A model generated the notes under the pieces. That model did no database searches. It worked only from the letters and a program-made list of their open reading frames with translations, and was not told the origin of the DNA. DNA of 64,000 nt from Blasia pusilla (lineage: Eukaryota; Marchantiophyta; Marchantiopsida; Blasiales), in contig CM114271.1 of assembly GCA_050084515.1 (NCBI GenBank), forward strand, positions 53,258,001 to 53,322,000, given 5' to 3'. Positions 48,390 to 58,524 of this stretch are shown here, in pieces (the stretch's first letter is position 1; each line of letters starts with the position of its first letter). Made by a program: the position numbers and the translations under genes.

Positions 48390-49580
48390 AAGTTTCGACA
48401 GAAGATTGATACATCAACTTTGGTGCATCAAATCACATGACCTCACAAGCTGAATTGTAAAGTAGTATGGAGCCAGTGAAAGATATTGCAATAGTGTTCA
48501 TAAGAGATGACACTTAACATCATATCATGCATACCGGTAAAGTTCCATGCTAATAGCATGAGATGGTCTTTGTGGTCTTGAAAATGTTCTCCATGTTCCT
48601 ACCATTGCAAGAAACTTGATCTCTGTAGGACATATAGTAGATCTAAAACAGGGTTATCAAGTGAAGTTTAACACCGATGGTTATTTCATTGAAATAATGG
48701 ATGATTAGACTACGATAGGCGAAGGAACTAGATCCATCTGGCAGAATGTTCAAATTAGATGTTTCTATGCCAGAGATTCAAACAACAATGTATGGTCAAA
48801 GTGGCTAACAAGTCACAGATCTAAATATATGGCATAAGAGAATCAGACATACAAATCTTCAAAGATTACAAAGTCTTTCATCATCTAATCTAGAAATAAT
48901 ACTTCCTAAATTAGCAAGTCCTGCTACGTTAGAGGTATGTCTTGCTTGCCAATTTGGAAAACAAGCTAGATTTCCATTTCCAAACGAAGATAGAAAAGCA
49001 TCCAAGATATGGGAGTTGATTCACAATGATGTGTGAATAACATCATAACATAGTCTTAGTGGTTTCCAGCACTTTGTTTCATTTATTGATGACTTTTCTT
49101 GGTTTGTATGGATAAACTTTCTAAAAGCCAAGTGAGAGGTATTCTCAATGTTCCAAACATTAAGAGTTCTAGTAGAGAAGCAGACTGGAGAACACATTAT
49201 GAAACTGCATTGTCATGGAGGAGGAGAATATCTTTCAACAAAGTTTGATGACTACTTACATCCGAATTGCATCTAATGTCAAGTGATTTTTCGGTATATT
49301 CCACAAAAAATGGAGTGGCTAAGAGGAAGAATTGACATATTGTTCATGCGGCACGAGCTATGTTGAATGAGAAGAATATGCATGAGGTATATTGGGAAGA
49401 GGTTGTAGCGTGTGCACTCTTCTTAATCAACCGAACTCCAACAACAAGAGTTAATGATAAGACACCATTCAAAGTCTTCACATGAAGTAAACCTGATTTT
49501 TCCTTCCTGAAAGTATTTGATTGTATTTATTATACTCATGTTCGTTCTGAAAGACGTCAAAAATTAGATCCCAAATCTGA
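48390..49580 (+). pseudogene. copia protease and integrase (broken)
   Basis: The protease site reads YINFGASNHMT where functional copies have Trp-x-x-Asp-Ser-Gly-Ala, so the catalytic Asp is lost. The pre-integrase finger shows DLNIWHKRIRHTNL and CLACQFGKQ. The core is seen as FVSFIDDFSWFVWI. Stops and frameshifts follow throughout. Confidence 0.82.
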
Positions 49581-49585
49581 AAGAT

Positions 49586-50910
49586 GTGTATTCATTAGCT
49601 ACGCTGATGGAACTAAGGGGTATAAGTGCAATATTATATCCTCTATCCTCTAGGCAACTTATTATTAGTCACAATGTTATCTTTGATGAGCTAAAGTCAT
49701 GTTATACTCCATATGAGCCTATTCCATCTTTAAACTCCTCTGTTGAGGAGAAGAATATGATTGTAAACCAACAGACATTGCCTAAAAATTCCCCAAGTAC
49801 TAGTGAAGGATTAGGAGAGGTCCTAGCTTCGTCAATTAAATCCGTGAGTCCATGGATGGGAAGAATACGTATTCAATCTGTTGACACTAGTCAGAGCTCG
49901 AGTCAGGTGTCAAAGGCATGTACCTCTGAAAAACAACTTCATAGATCAAGCAGAGTGATACATCTTGTTCATAGATTCATAAATCAAGATTTCCTTGCAA
50001 CACGTCATGCATATATGATGATTACCCTTCAAGAATACGCGCCGAGTTATTTGGAAAAAGCTACAAGTAAAGTCGAATGGATTGAAGCTATGGAGGAAGA
50101 GCTTGTTGCATTAAGACATCAACAGACCTGGGAGCTGGTTGATATACCTTCTCGTAAGGAAGCTATTGGTTGCAAATGGGTTTATAAAATCAAGCGCAAT
50201 CAAGATGGTATAGTTCAAAAATACAAAGCCTGATTGGTGGTTAAGGGCTATGCACAAAAATATGACATCGATTATGAGGAAATATTTAGCGATGTTGCAA
50301 AGATGGCAACTACGGGAATAGTGGTTGCACTAAGTAAAAGTGGAGATTACATCACATGGACCTCAAGAATTCCTTCTTGAATGGAGATCTATATGAAGAG
50401 GTATATATGACTCAACTACATGGATATGAACATCCCAAGTTTCCATTTCGCGTATGCAGGTTGAAGAAAGTTCTATGCTAGCTCAAACAAGCTCCAAGAG
50501 CTTGGTATGGCAAGATTACATACGTCCTACAAGAGTTGGGCTTTTGGATATGTGATTTTGACTCCTCGTTATATGTCTTGAGAGGACAAGATCATACGGT
50601 TATCATTGTGCTGTATATTGACGACCTCTTGGTTACGGTAAGTACTGAGGATTTAGTATCATAAGTCAGGCTAAAGTTCCAAGCAGAATTTGATATGAAG
50701 GACTTGGGAGATCTCAAGTACTTTCTTGGTGTTAAGTTTATCAAGGTTGGAGAGAGCATGTGGATATTACAACGACAACATACTCTTCATATACTTTCAA
50801 AATATGGTTTGATGGTAATCTCTACACCGTTGGACCAAAGTGTGAAGCTAAGAGTGGATGAAGGAGAGTTGCTTGCCCATTCTAATATGGATTGACGCAT
50901 GGTTGGAAGT
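49586..50910 (+). pseudogene. copia reverse transcriptase (broken)
   Basis: The linker and RT start with WIEAMEEELVALRHQQTWEL and GCKWVYKIKRNQDG. The catalytic IVLYIDDLLVT is at about 50605-50637 (YIDD 50614-50625). MKDLGDLKYFLGVKF follows. Stops at 50231 and beyond interrupt it. Confidence 0.9.
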
Positions 50911-51099
50911 TTGATCTATCTGACTATAACCAGGCTAGATTTGAGCTATGCAGTTGGCCTAGTAAGCCAATTTATGCAAGCATCTTGAAAACCTCACCTT
51001 GATGTTGTGAGGAGGATTATTCGGTATGTGAAATTCTCTGTTTAATTCAGACTTCAATTTGAACCTTCTCAAAGTTTATAATTAGAGGGATTCACAAAT

Positions 51100-51540
51100 G
51101 ATGATTGGGTAGGAAGCGTGTCAGATAGACACTCCACATCTGGTTATTCATTTACTTTGGGAAGCGCAACTATAAGTTGGGCTTCAAAGAAGCAACCAAC
51201 AGTTGCTTTATCTTCAACAGAGGTTGAATACAGAGGAGCAACCAATGCAACATGTGAGGCGGTGCGGCTTCATCGATTACTTGTTGAGATTGGTGTTAGT
51301 AACTTAGGACCTAGTGTAATATATAAAAATAATATTAGTAGCATCAAGCTTGCTAATAACCCTCTGTTTGATGCTTGAACAAAACATGTTTAGGTGCGCT
51401 ATCATTTTATCAGAGAGAAAGTGTTTGCAAGCAAAATTGATCTTGTGTATATAGATAGAGATCAGTAAATTGTTGATATATTTACAAAGGCATTGTCTAT
51501 AGATAAGTTTGAGATGTTTAGAAATGATTTAGACGTTAGA
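51100..51540 (+). pseudogene. copia RNase H (broken)
   Basis: DRHSTSGYSFTLGSATISW, KKQPTVALSSTEVEY and ATCEAVRLHRLLVEIG are the usual copia RNase H wording, followed by VRYHFIREKV and VDIFTKALS. Stops interrupt the C-terminal part. Confidence 0.92.
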
Positions 51541-51566
51541 GATATCGATATGACCTTGAGGGAAAA

Positions 51567-51877
51567 TATTGAAGACTGAGTTACAGTCAAGCTCATCAGA
51601 CATCCAAATTTTTGCACTTGATACTCTCACGAAGTAGGGAAGCTTAATCTTATTTAGTCAGTTAAGCGCGATTATCTTAACTAGGGTTAGTTAATCATAA
51701 TTAGTCTAACTCGAGATTGTGGTTAAGATTAGGATTAGGGTTTCTTGTACATACCCTATATAATTGAGAAGGGGACCAGCCTCCACTCATTCTCTCATTG
51801 CAAAATTTCGTTCTTCATGGTGGTGTGTGAGTGTGAGAGCTATTTTCCACGAGTTATGCTTCTTTAGCAGTTTTCTA
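51567..51877 (+). repeat. 3' LTR of the copia element
   Basis: About 311 bp from TATTGAAGACTGAGTTAC to TTTTCTA, preceded by the purine-rich TTGAGGGAAAA, the probable polypurine tract. Confidence 0.88.
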
Positions 51878-52346
51878 CGCAAAGAGGCTACTTTCACTAA
51901 CATCTAGGGTTGTGCTCTTGAATCATGTAAGAACCCAAGGGTCAAATCATACCTTTTGGAATTTTCAAGTGAAACATACTATAATGACTCTAGTTATCCA
52001 ACAATACAACACCTTATCTCACCATGACTCGCTCTATCACAAGGCTAGTTGGGATATTTGCTAACCTAATTATTCCCCCCTTACCATGAATTTATGTGGT
52101 ACGCCTGAAGCACATGCTCTAAGGGAAGGTCCACTATGTCCTCACCAACTACCTATATACAAGAAATTAAAGAGTAACTTCTCCATGCTCACAAAGCATA
52201 TGCTTGACAGTCAACGATAACACCACCCCTACCAAGTTGTTTCATCTTAATAAGCCGACAAATAGAGAAGTTATACCATATTGGTGATGTTCAGAGACGG
52301 TTGGTTGTTTGAGCATAATTTGGTCTTCACATGTCTAGGGTTTATT
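51878..52346. other. Intergenic, nothing recognised
   Basis: No supported feature between the copia LTR and the next LTR fragment. Confidence 0.4.
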
Positions 52347-52507
52347 GTATGCATACACATCGCCACACAACATACATCATTATCACCGAGCACTCAAACA
52401 AACACTCACGATCCTATGCTAACTCATGGTATCCAAACATTGAGACGAATAGTAACAAAATATCTCTAATAAATCAAGTGACTCTCATACAATCTCTCCA
52501 AGGTGCA

Positions 52508-52565
<58 letters not shown>

Positions 52566-52740
52566 GTCAAACCAAACCCATTCTCCTAATGAGAGGCTTG
52601 GGTTACAAAGACAAGGCAAGGAGGACCATAGCTTCGCCGCTTCATACCAAGAGGTTCAAAAAAGAGAGAATGAACTTTCAAATGCTCTCTCCTTGAGGTA
52701 TATCCCCTTCCCTCTCTCAAGCTACCTCTCTCGACGCCTT
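52347..52740 (-). repeat. Truncated LTR of the gypsy element 2 family with (CT)n expansion
   Basis: Matches 17520-17870: ACACATCGCCACACAACATA, AACTCATGGTATCCAAACA, then ATGTCAAACCAAACCCATTC, CTAATGAGAGGCTTGGG and CTTGAGGTATA. A (TC)n run of about 50 bp (52514-52563) replaces the short TCTCTC tract of the other copies. Confidence 0.75.
52514..52563. repeat. (TC)n microsatellite inside an LTR fragment
   Basis: About 25 uninterrupted units, grown at a site that is a short CT tract in the sister LTRs. Confidence 0.95.
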
Positions 52741-53940
52741 CTTAATACTAGTAGAATGAAAAGTCTTGGCCTCTATGTTCGATCCCCAAGAGGATCATTG
52801 TTTGATGAAAAGAGAGTTCGAAATTATAATTATGTTGCAATAGTTGTATTTAAATATGTATGAGTTATATTCAATGTCTTATCAATATCTTCGGATCTTT
52901 CTTAGTACCAAGGGGTCTTTTCTCAATTCTCTATAGTGGAATTGACAACATGCTCAAGTAGATTTCCTCTCGATATCAAGAAACCTCAACATGAAAGCTG
53001 GCTTCTCCTACTTTCGGAACTCAATCCGTCTCGACAGGCTACTCTCTGTCAAACAGATTTCCTACAATCTTTATGTTGATTATTTCATTGATGAGAAAGG
53101 TTTGCCTGATTCACTCTTCACTCTGCAGACCAAAAAAGAATACTCAGACATAAGCATCGCACATCAGAATGAATGAATGATTGCTTTACTACTCCATCAA
53201 GAATGAGAAAGCTTCAAAGTGTATACAAGCTCGAGAGGGTACTACTCCCTTGCTTGGACCATTCTTACAGCATAATAACTTCGTAAGAGAATGATGATTA
53301 TGGCTTCTGTCTTGTTTCTTAAATACTCGCTGGAGTACGAGTGATCCAAATATTCGAAGCGTTCTTGATGAAGCTAGTGTCGCTTCACCATTTCTAACTA
53401 CCTAGATCTATGGTTCTCTTAGCTTTTCCTACGATCCCTGTGAATCCGCAGAACAAAACTGTCCTAAGTACCAATTTGATACAAAGGGTCACGCCCCTTC
53501 CTAGTCTAACTGTTCTAACGTGCGTCGCTTGAAATCACAATCATTCTTAGCTTCGCTTCGGTGGACTTCTTGAGGACGAAGCACTCCATGCTTCGTTCTT
53601 GTTTTAGGTGCTTCGCACAAGAGCAAAGTACTTCTTTCTCTTCTTCTTCATGCTTCGGTATGCTTCGTTATAGAGCGAAGCACTTCATAGACAGAGCTTC
53701 GTTGACGTTCCGAAACTTCTTGCTGAGTCTTGAATCTTCGTTATTGCATTTTCCTCTCCTCTAAGGCAAATCCTTGATCTTCCATCTCTCTGCCTTGTCC
53801 TAGGAGCTTTGTGATTCACTTTAATCTTACTCATTCCTCCTCATAATAATAAATAATCAGAATCATAATCATAATGTACAAGAGTCTTCGTTGAATAAAA
53901 AGATATATTTTTCAAAAGTACAAAATTGTGGGTATCACAA
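52741..53940. other. Unrecognised; cluster of GCTTCG / CGAAGC words at 53550-53702
   Basis: No gene is supported. Between 53550 and 53702, GCTTCG or its complement occurs about eight times in both orientations, including CGAAGCA...TGCTTCG palindromes. It may be part of an unknown LTR or a structured RNA region. Confidence 0.35.
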
Positions 53941-54105
53941 TGAACTTGACTCACATTTGTAGGGTGTGGAATGCGTGAGATAGCCTCTACCTTCATCTGT
54001 CGAACACCAATGCCACTATGGTATATCCTATGACCCAAGTACTCAATCTGATCATAGAAGAACTTGCACTTGCCTAGATGTTGCTTCAGCCCATGTAAGT
54101 GCAAT
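53941..54105 (-). pseudogene. Gypsy RT fragment (minus strand)
   Basis: GKCKFFYDQIEYLGHRIYH and VEAISRIPHPTNVSQVH match the RT thumb region of element 2 at 20.6-20.8 kb. It stops abruptly at both ends and abuts a plus-strand methyltransferase fragment at about 54106. Confidence 0.85.
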
Positions 54106-54600
54106 CATGATTTAAGTCGTCGATCATAGGTAGTGAGGCATGACGATCGATCGCTGTTGCTTGTGGTCAAAAGGATTGGCATGCCACGAGCATCCTTTCC
54201 CACGTGTGTGAGTTTTCCCACTTCCTATGCATATAAGGAGGTTGTACGTGGCTTGGTTTGGGATGACAAGGTATAGCGGTTGGTGGAGCCCAACGTCCAT
54301 GAGCAAGAGCGTGCGATGGGATTTCCCGCAAGAGTGATGGCAATATTATCACTATTAGAGGCATCACAATGTCTTTTTTTGGATCATGCGATGGACCTTG
54401 AGTGCTTGACATGGACTATCAGCTTAGGAGTAGCTGAGCAGCGTTGAATGAAGTTATGACAAGTCACAACTGCTATATTGATGAGTCCCATGCCTATCGA
54501 GACGGTTGAGGTAGTGGTTGGGGGCAAGACCCAAGGAGATCAACATACCAAGGATGCTGAAGAGCGACACCCATTGGTGTCGTGCGCCTACTCTCCTTGA
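54106..54600 (+). pseudogene. DNA methyltransferase C-terminal fragment and linker (element 5)
   Basis: Aligns with element 3: CVSFPTSYAYKEVVRGLVWD (element 3 FVSFPSSHAYREGGLGLVWD), motif IX HEQERAMGFPARV (DEREHAMGFATGV), motif X region DHAMDLECLTWTISLGVAEQ (QAMDLNFLTWILSLGMAEQ), then the linker MPIETVEVV (MATETVETS). It confirms that the methyltransferase is followed by this linker and then by RT in an independent copy. Confidence 0.8.
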
Positions 54601-55789
54601 ACGTTAATCTTGTTTGTTGCGGAAGCGTGCGTTCAGTAGGTCACGTTCTCAACGCTGATCTGCATCCAAACACACACTTCGGTTAGTCGGGTCTTGGATC
54701 AATCAGCGGGATAACTTTCCGAGTTCTCGTCTCGGACTCTCATGAAGCTCAACCTTCCTAGTTTCACGGTTTACAACACAGGCAAATCTCGAAAGACTTG
54801 GGATAGACTTTCTGGTCGGTTCAGGAACCTGAAACGGCGTTTCGCGCCTAGCGGTTCCAATTGTCCGATGGACATCCAATGAGTTCCTCACCAAGACTCG
54901 CACGAAGTGAATCTCGGGTTGGAATCCAAGTGTGGCGTACAAAGTCCACTCCCTTGGATCAGGTTTGGGTTTCGAGTTTCCGCGCCAAACTCCCGTTCCA
55001 TCTCGTGCCTCTGAAACGCCGTTTGGTGCCCAAAGTGGGGTTTTGTTTCCTGAGACATCTCGGAGAAGGTCCTCCCTTACTAGTACTTCTGGGGATCTCC
55101 GGGGGCCCCTACATTTAGGGAAAGACACCCGGGCCTCTCCAATTGGCCCTCAACCCGATTGCTCTCTCAATCGTTTTTGGCCAATATCTCAGCATGTACT
55201 TATGCGTTTTCTGAGATCTTTGGTGCGTTGGAAGCGTCTCAAGATCAGCTTTCCAACGCGCTCTTACTTGTTCCAAACGCATCTTGAAGCTCAACGTTAT
55301 GGTCCTAAACACAGTCAGATTCTCCCAAACGCTAGTCGTGTTCCAAACTGGTTCTCACCTCTTTGGCAACCAACCTCCCAAGACTCAACTCATCTCAAGT
55401 CTCGGCTCGCGTTTGGTCTAGGTTTCCTGGTCGTGACCACTAACGCATGAAACGCACAACTCTGTTCTGTGTTTCGTCTCTTAGACTTTTCCAAGAGACT
55501 CTTCCAAACGCCTCTCCAAAGCGCAAACCTCGCAGCGTGAGTTCCTTTGAGTTCTGATGTTTCGCTTGGCGCCTATTTGGTGTTGTTTGGTTATGAGGGT
55601 CACGACAATCAGACTTTGTGGGAGATTTTGCACGTACGTCGAAAAGGATAGCCACAACATCAAGCTTGGTTTTGGGTACTGCACGTGGAGGAGATGAGAT
55701 TTTGGAGTTGCCTATTGGGCAGAAGTTGAGTTCTATTGTCTGAGACGGGGTTGCACCATGGTAACCACCAATGCTCGCGCCTAAGAGTC
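54601..55789. other. ~1.2 kb insert inside element 5, unidentified
   Basis: It lies between the linker and RT of element 5. GC-richer than the surroundings, with words such as TTCCAACGCG, CCAAACGC and GTTTGGTGCCC repeated in variants. It may be a solo LTR or other inserted element. No domain recognised and its ends are not sharply defined. Confidence 0.35.
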
Positions 55790-56850
55790 GCACACCAATC
55801 ATGATGGAGACTTAAAAGCCAGATATGGGCCCTAAGTTGACAAGAGGAGAGCGGTGGAGGATACATCAGTTCCTTAGGAGTCATAGGAGTTGCTTTGCAT
55901 TTAGTATGCATGATTTGGGTACGTTGAAGGGTCTAGGGATCTGCATAGAGTTGTCTAGCGACATGCCAATCTTGCGACGATCCTACAAGTATAGTGATAT
56001 GGAGAGTGCTTTGATTCATAGTAGGAGCCAGGGCTTGGTTGGAGCAAGATTAGCGAGTACAAATATCGCATGGGGAGTGCGCATTTGCCATTGTCATGCC
56101 CACTAGAAGGATGTGCATGGAAACTCGGGAATAGGTGGAAGTGAGGAGATTAGTGACCTATTGTAACTCTCCAGCTCACGAAACCACTCTAGAATTTCTC
56201 AAAGATAGAATGCCCCTCGAGGCCTCTCCTCTTCATTTATATACTTAGAGATATGTACAATGAAGAAAAATTAGGTCTACCTATCCTTATGCCTCGTGTC
56301 CTACCCTCATAGCATGGGAGGATCTCCTTTGGACTCTAATGTTCCAACCTCATCTTTCTCAACCTCATCCTTATCTTCCTTTTCACCAACCTATGGCCCC
56401 ACTCTCATCTTGATCTCATGTATCTTGTCTTTTCTCTTTTTGGTTGATTATTTCCCACTTATGCACTTCATTTCATAGATTCTAAGTTAACTATGACTAA
56501 CAAAGGATGATTACACCTATCAATCGGGAGACGAAGTTTGATAGGTATGCAATATATGCGCTCTCTTGAGGAGATCTTTGATGTTATTGGGCATGCAAAG
56601 ATCTTTAGATCGTTGGATCTTCAAGCCAAATACCATTATTAGCTGCCTATCACATTGGAGGGCACGCAGAAAATGGCATTATAGGGCATCGATACTCACA
56701 AGAAGGATTATTTGTTTCAATGGCGATTCTTACCATTTGAGTTAAAGAATGCTTTAGCACTGTTTCAGAGGGTCGTGGATAGGATCTTGGTAGGTTTGGA
56801 TTTTTCTAGGTGTTATATTAATTCCATCGTAGTCTTTAAATGGGAGGAGT
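55790..56850 (+). pseudogene. RT of gypsy element 5 (broken, with a 0.36 kb insert)
   Basis: GPKLTRGERWRIHQFLRSHR and SCFAFSMHDLGTLKGLG match the RT N-terminal region of element 3 (GPKLRGGEKRRLTQFLHAYR). After an unrelated block at about 56151-56514 it resumes with FDVIGHAKIFRSLDLQ, FQWRFLPFELKNALALFQRV and LVGLDFSRCYINSI. The catalytic YIDD has become YINS, and there are several stops. Confidence 0.82.
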
Positions 56851-56869
56851 ACTCCACGCGTGCATGAGT

Positions 56870-57217
56870 GCTTTGCAACATCTTATGTGGCACCAATTTG
56901 CTCCACCATAGATACGGGAAATATACTCATGAACCTACACTCGCCGTATCCAAAAACACTGCTTGGCCACTCTAAGCACGTACCTAATGTGCACTTGTCA
57001 CCATCCGTGATCTCGAATCGCCCAAAATTGGTACATTCTCTAGGATGTAAGTTTGAGAATGGGATTGATGGATCTTGCAAATATTTCAAGATCCTTATCA
57101 TCTCCCAAAAAAACCTGGATCAAGTGTCAACTAACCAGCTATCTCATCCAACACCAAATTGGCCCTGACATAGCCAAGCAACAATGACCAAATCAATGGT
57201 CCCTACTTGCTCCAAAT
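56870..57217 (-). pseudogene. DNA methyltransferase fragment (minus strand)
   Basis: Aligns base for base, with many changes, to 21275-21620 of element 2. On the minus strand motif IV reads GTIDLVIVAWLCQGQ: catalytic Cys and Gln kept, Pro changed to Leu. It continues towards motif VIII near 56.9 kb. Its last 65 bases (57153-57217) form one arm of a perfect inverted repeat. Confidence 0.8.
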
Positions 57218-57244
57218 CTTACTGAAAGTTGACTGTACGACATC

Positions 57245-57345
57245 AAAGTTATGGTACACTTGTGTTTGTGGATGCTCTTGTCTATGTTACGTATGTATGT
57301 GAGTATGGTATATCAGCGATGTATGTTGTATGATGATGTGGATTT
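57245..57345 (+). repeat. LTR-tail-like fragment
   Basis: GTATGTGAGTATGGTATATC, GCGATGTATGTTGTATGATG and GTGGATTTGCACGACAA resemble the LTR tails at 25430 and 45455. It directly precedes a plus-strand methyltransferase fragment. Confidence 0.5.
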
Positions 57346-57354
57346 GCACGACAA

Positions 57355-57583
57355 TATGCAGCAATATGTATATGTGGAGCTTGATGAGATTGCAAAGGCG
57401 TATTTCTCTTTGACATGCGGCACACTTATGCCTTTGTTTTCTTGACTTTTTTTCTGCGTCCGACTTACAGGGGTACTAGAGTTCCTACTGTGGGACATTT
57501 CATTGCTAGGGATGCAATATTTGGAGCAAGTAGGGACCATTGATTTGGTCATTGTTGCTTGGCTATGTCAGGGCCAATTTGGT
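57355..57583 (+). pseudogene. DNA methyltransferase fragment, motifs II-IV (plus strand)
   Basis: QQYVYVELDEIAKAYFS matches motif II of element 3 (RRYVYVERDETA). After a decayed middle, LEQVGTIDLVIVAWLCQGQ is motif IV. It ends at 57583, where the minus-strand RT of element 3 begins. Confidence 0.78.
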
Positions 57584-58285
57584 ACTGAACACCAAGATAT
57601 CATCAATGTAACACCGAACAAAATCTAACCCTGCTAGGATCCTGTCCATCACTCTCTGAAACTTGGCAGGTGCATTCTTCAACCCAGAGGGTAAGAATTT
57701 CCACTCGTACAAACAATCCTTGCCATGAGAGTTGACACCCCAAAATTTTGCCTTGGCCTTGTCACTCTCTCGAATTGGCAACTGATAGTATCCTGCCCGA
57801 AGATCCAAAGTACTGAAAATCTTTGTTTGTCCCACCACATCAAAGATCTCCTCAGGTGTAGGCATGGCATACCTATCGGCCTTGGTTTGCCGATTGATAG
57901 GATGGTAATCTCCACACATCCGCCTATCTGTGTAGTTGCCATGCACATCCTTTTTAGCAAGCATGACAGTGGCTGATGCATACTCTCCATGCGACAACTC
58001 CACTAATCCAGCCTCCAAAAGGTCCAACTTCCTACTCTGAATTAAGTCCCTCTCCATATCACTATATCGGTAGGGACGACAAAAGATTGGCAAATCACTA
58101 GCCAAATCAATCCGTATACCGGGTCCAACCAAAGCACCCAACTCCTTCATGCTAAAGGCAAAACAACTCCTATAAGCATGTAGGAATTGTGTCAAGCGTC
58201 GTTTCTCACCTCCCCTAAGCTTGGGCCCAAGTAATGGCTCCCAAGTCTCCTCCACTAGCACACTAGAGGGTGAGGACGACGCCAT
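57584..58285 (-). pseudogene. Reverse transcriptase of gypsy element 3
   Basis: A continuous frame with the usual Ty3/gypsy RT blocks: VMLAKKDVHGNYTDRRMC, FSTLDLRAGYYQLPI, YEWKFLPSGLKNAPAKFQRV, LAGLDFVRCYIDDILVF. The catalytic YIDD (codons 57610-57599) is intact. It is cut just after the active site by the junction at 57583, so the thumb is missing. It is in the same frame as the methyltransferase upstream, with a TAG at 58292-58294 between linker and RT. Confidence 0.93.
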
Positions 58286-58291
58286 TGGCTT

Positions 58292-58524
58292 CTAGGCAAC
58301 CCCCTCACAAGGTGGTACACCCTTAGCTACACAATCATCTGAGCAAATAACTCCTCCATCAACATGAGGAACCAACTCCACATGCCCAGCCATTACATCC
58401 CATTTACTCCAAGGATGCAAAATACTATTTTGCTCGCTCCCAGCCGATGTCTCTACTGTCTCAGTTGCCATCAAGCTCATCACAAGGGGTGGAAGACCCA
58501 TAGACATAGTTCGAAGTCGACGCT
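58292..58524 (-). other. Methyltransferase-RT linker of element 3
   Basis: An open stretch in the common pol frame with no recognised domain (LPPLVMSLMATETVETSAGS, WDVMAGHVELVPHVDGG). The first part is conserved in element 5, so it belongs to the element and not to a later insertion. Confidence 0.6.

Larger units (their letters stand above)
46554..51877 (+). mobile_element. Ty1/copia retrotransposon, full-length but decayed
   Basis: Order: LTR (46554-46866), primer binding site (46868), gag, protease, integrase, RT, RNase H, LTR (51567-51877). Integrase before RT identifies Ty1/copia. Every domain has stops or frameshifts, including a changed protease active site, so it is not autonomous. 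The LTRs differ at many positions, which indicates an old insertion. The same family left the solo LTR at 16857. Confidence 0.92.
54106..56850 (+). mobile_element. Gypsy element 5 (plus strand), methyltransferase-to-RT fragment with two insertions
   Basis: The C-terminal half of the methyltransferase (54106-54480), the methyltransferase-RT linker (to about 54600), an unrelated 1.2 kb insert, RT N-terminal part (55790-56150), a second 0.36 kb insert, then RT through its active-site region (56515-56850). The same order as element 3, on the opposite strand and independently decayed. Both ends are inverted junctions with other fragments. Confidence 0.75.

Noticed and set aside
46554-51877. Active copia element
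   Set aside because: Protease Asp lost, zinc-knuckle Cys lost, many stops and diverged LTRs.
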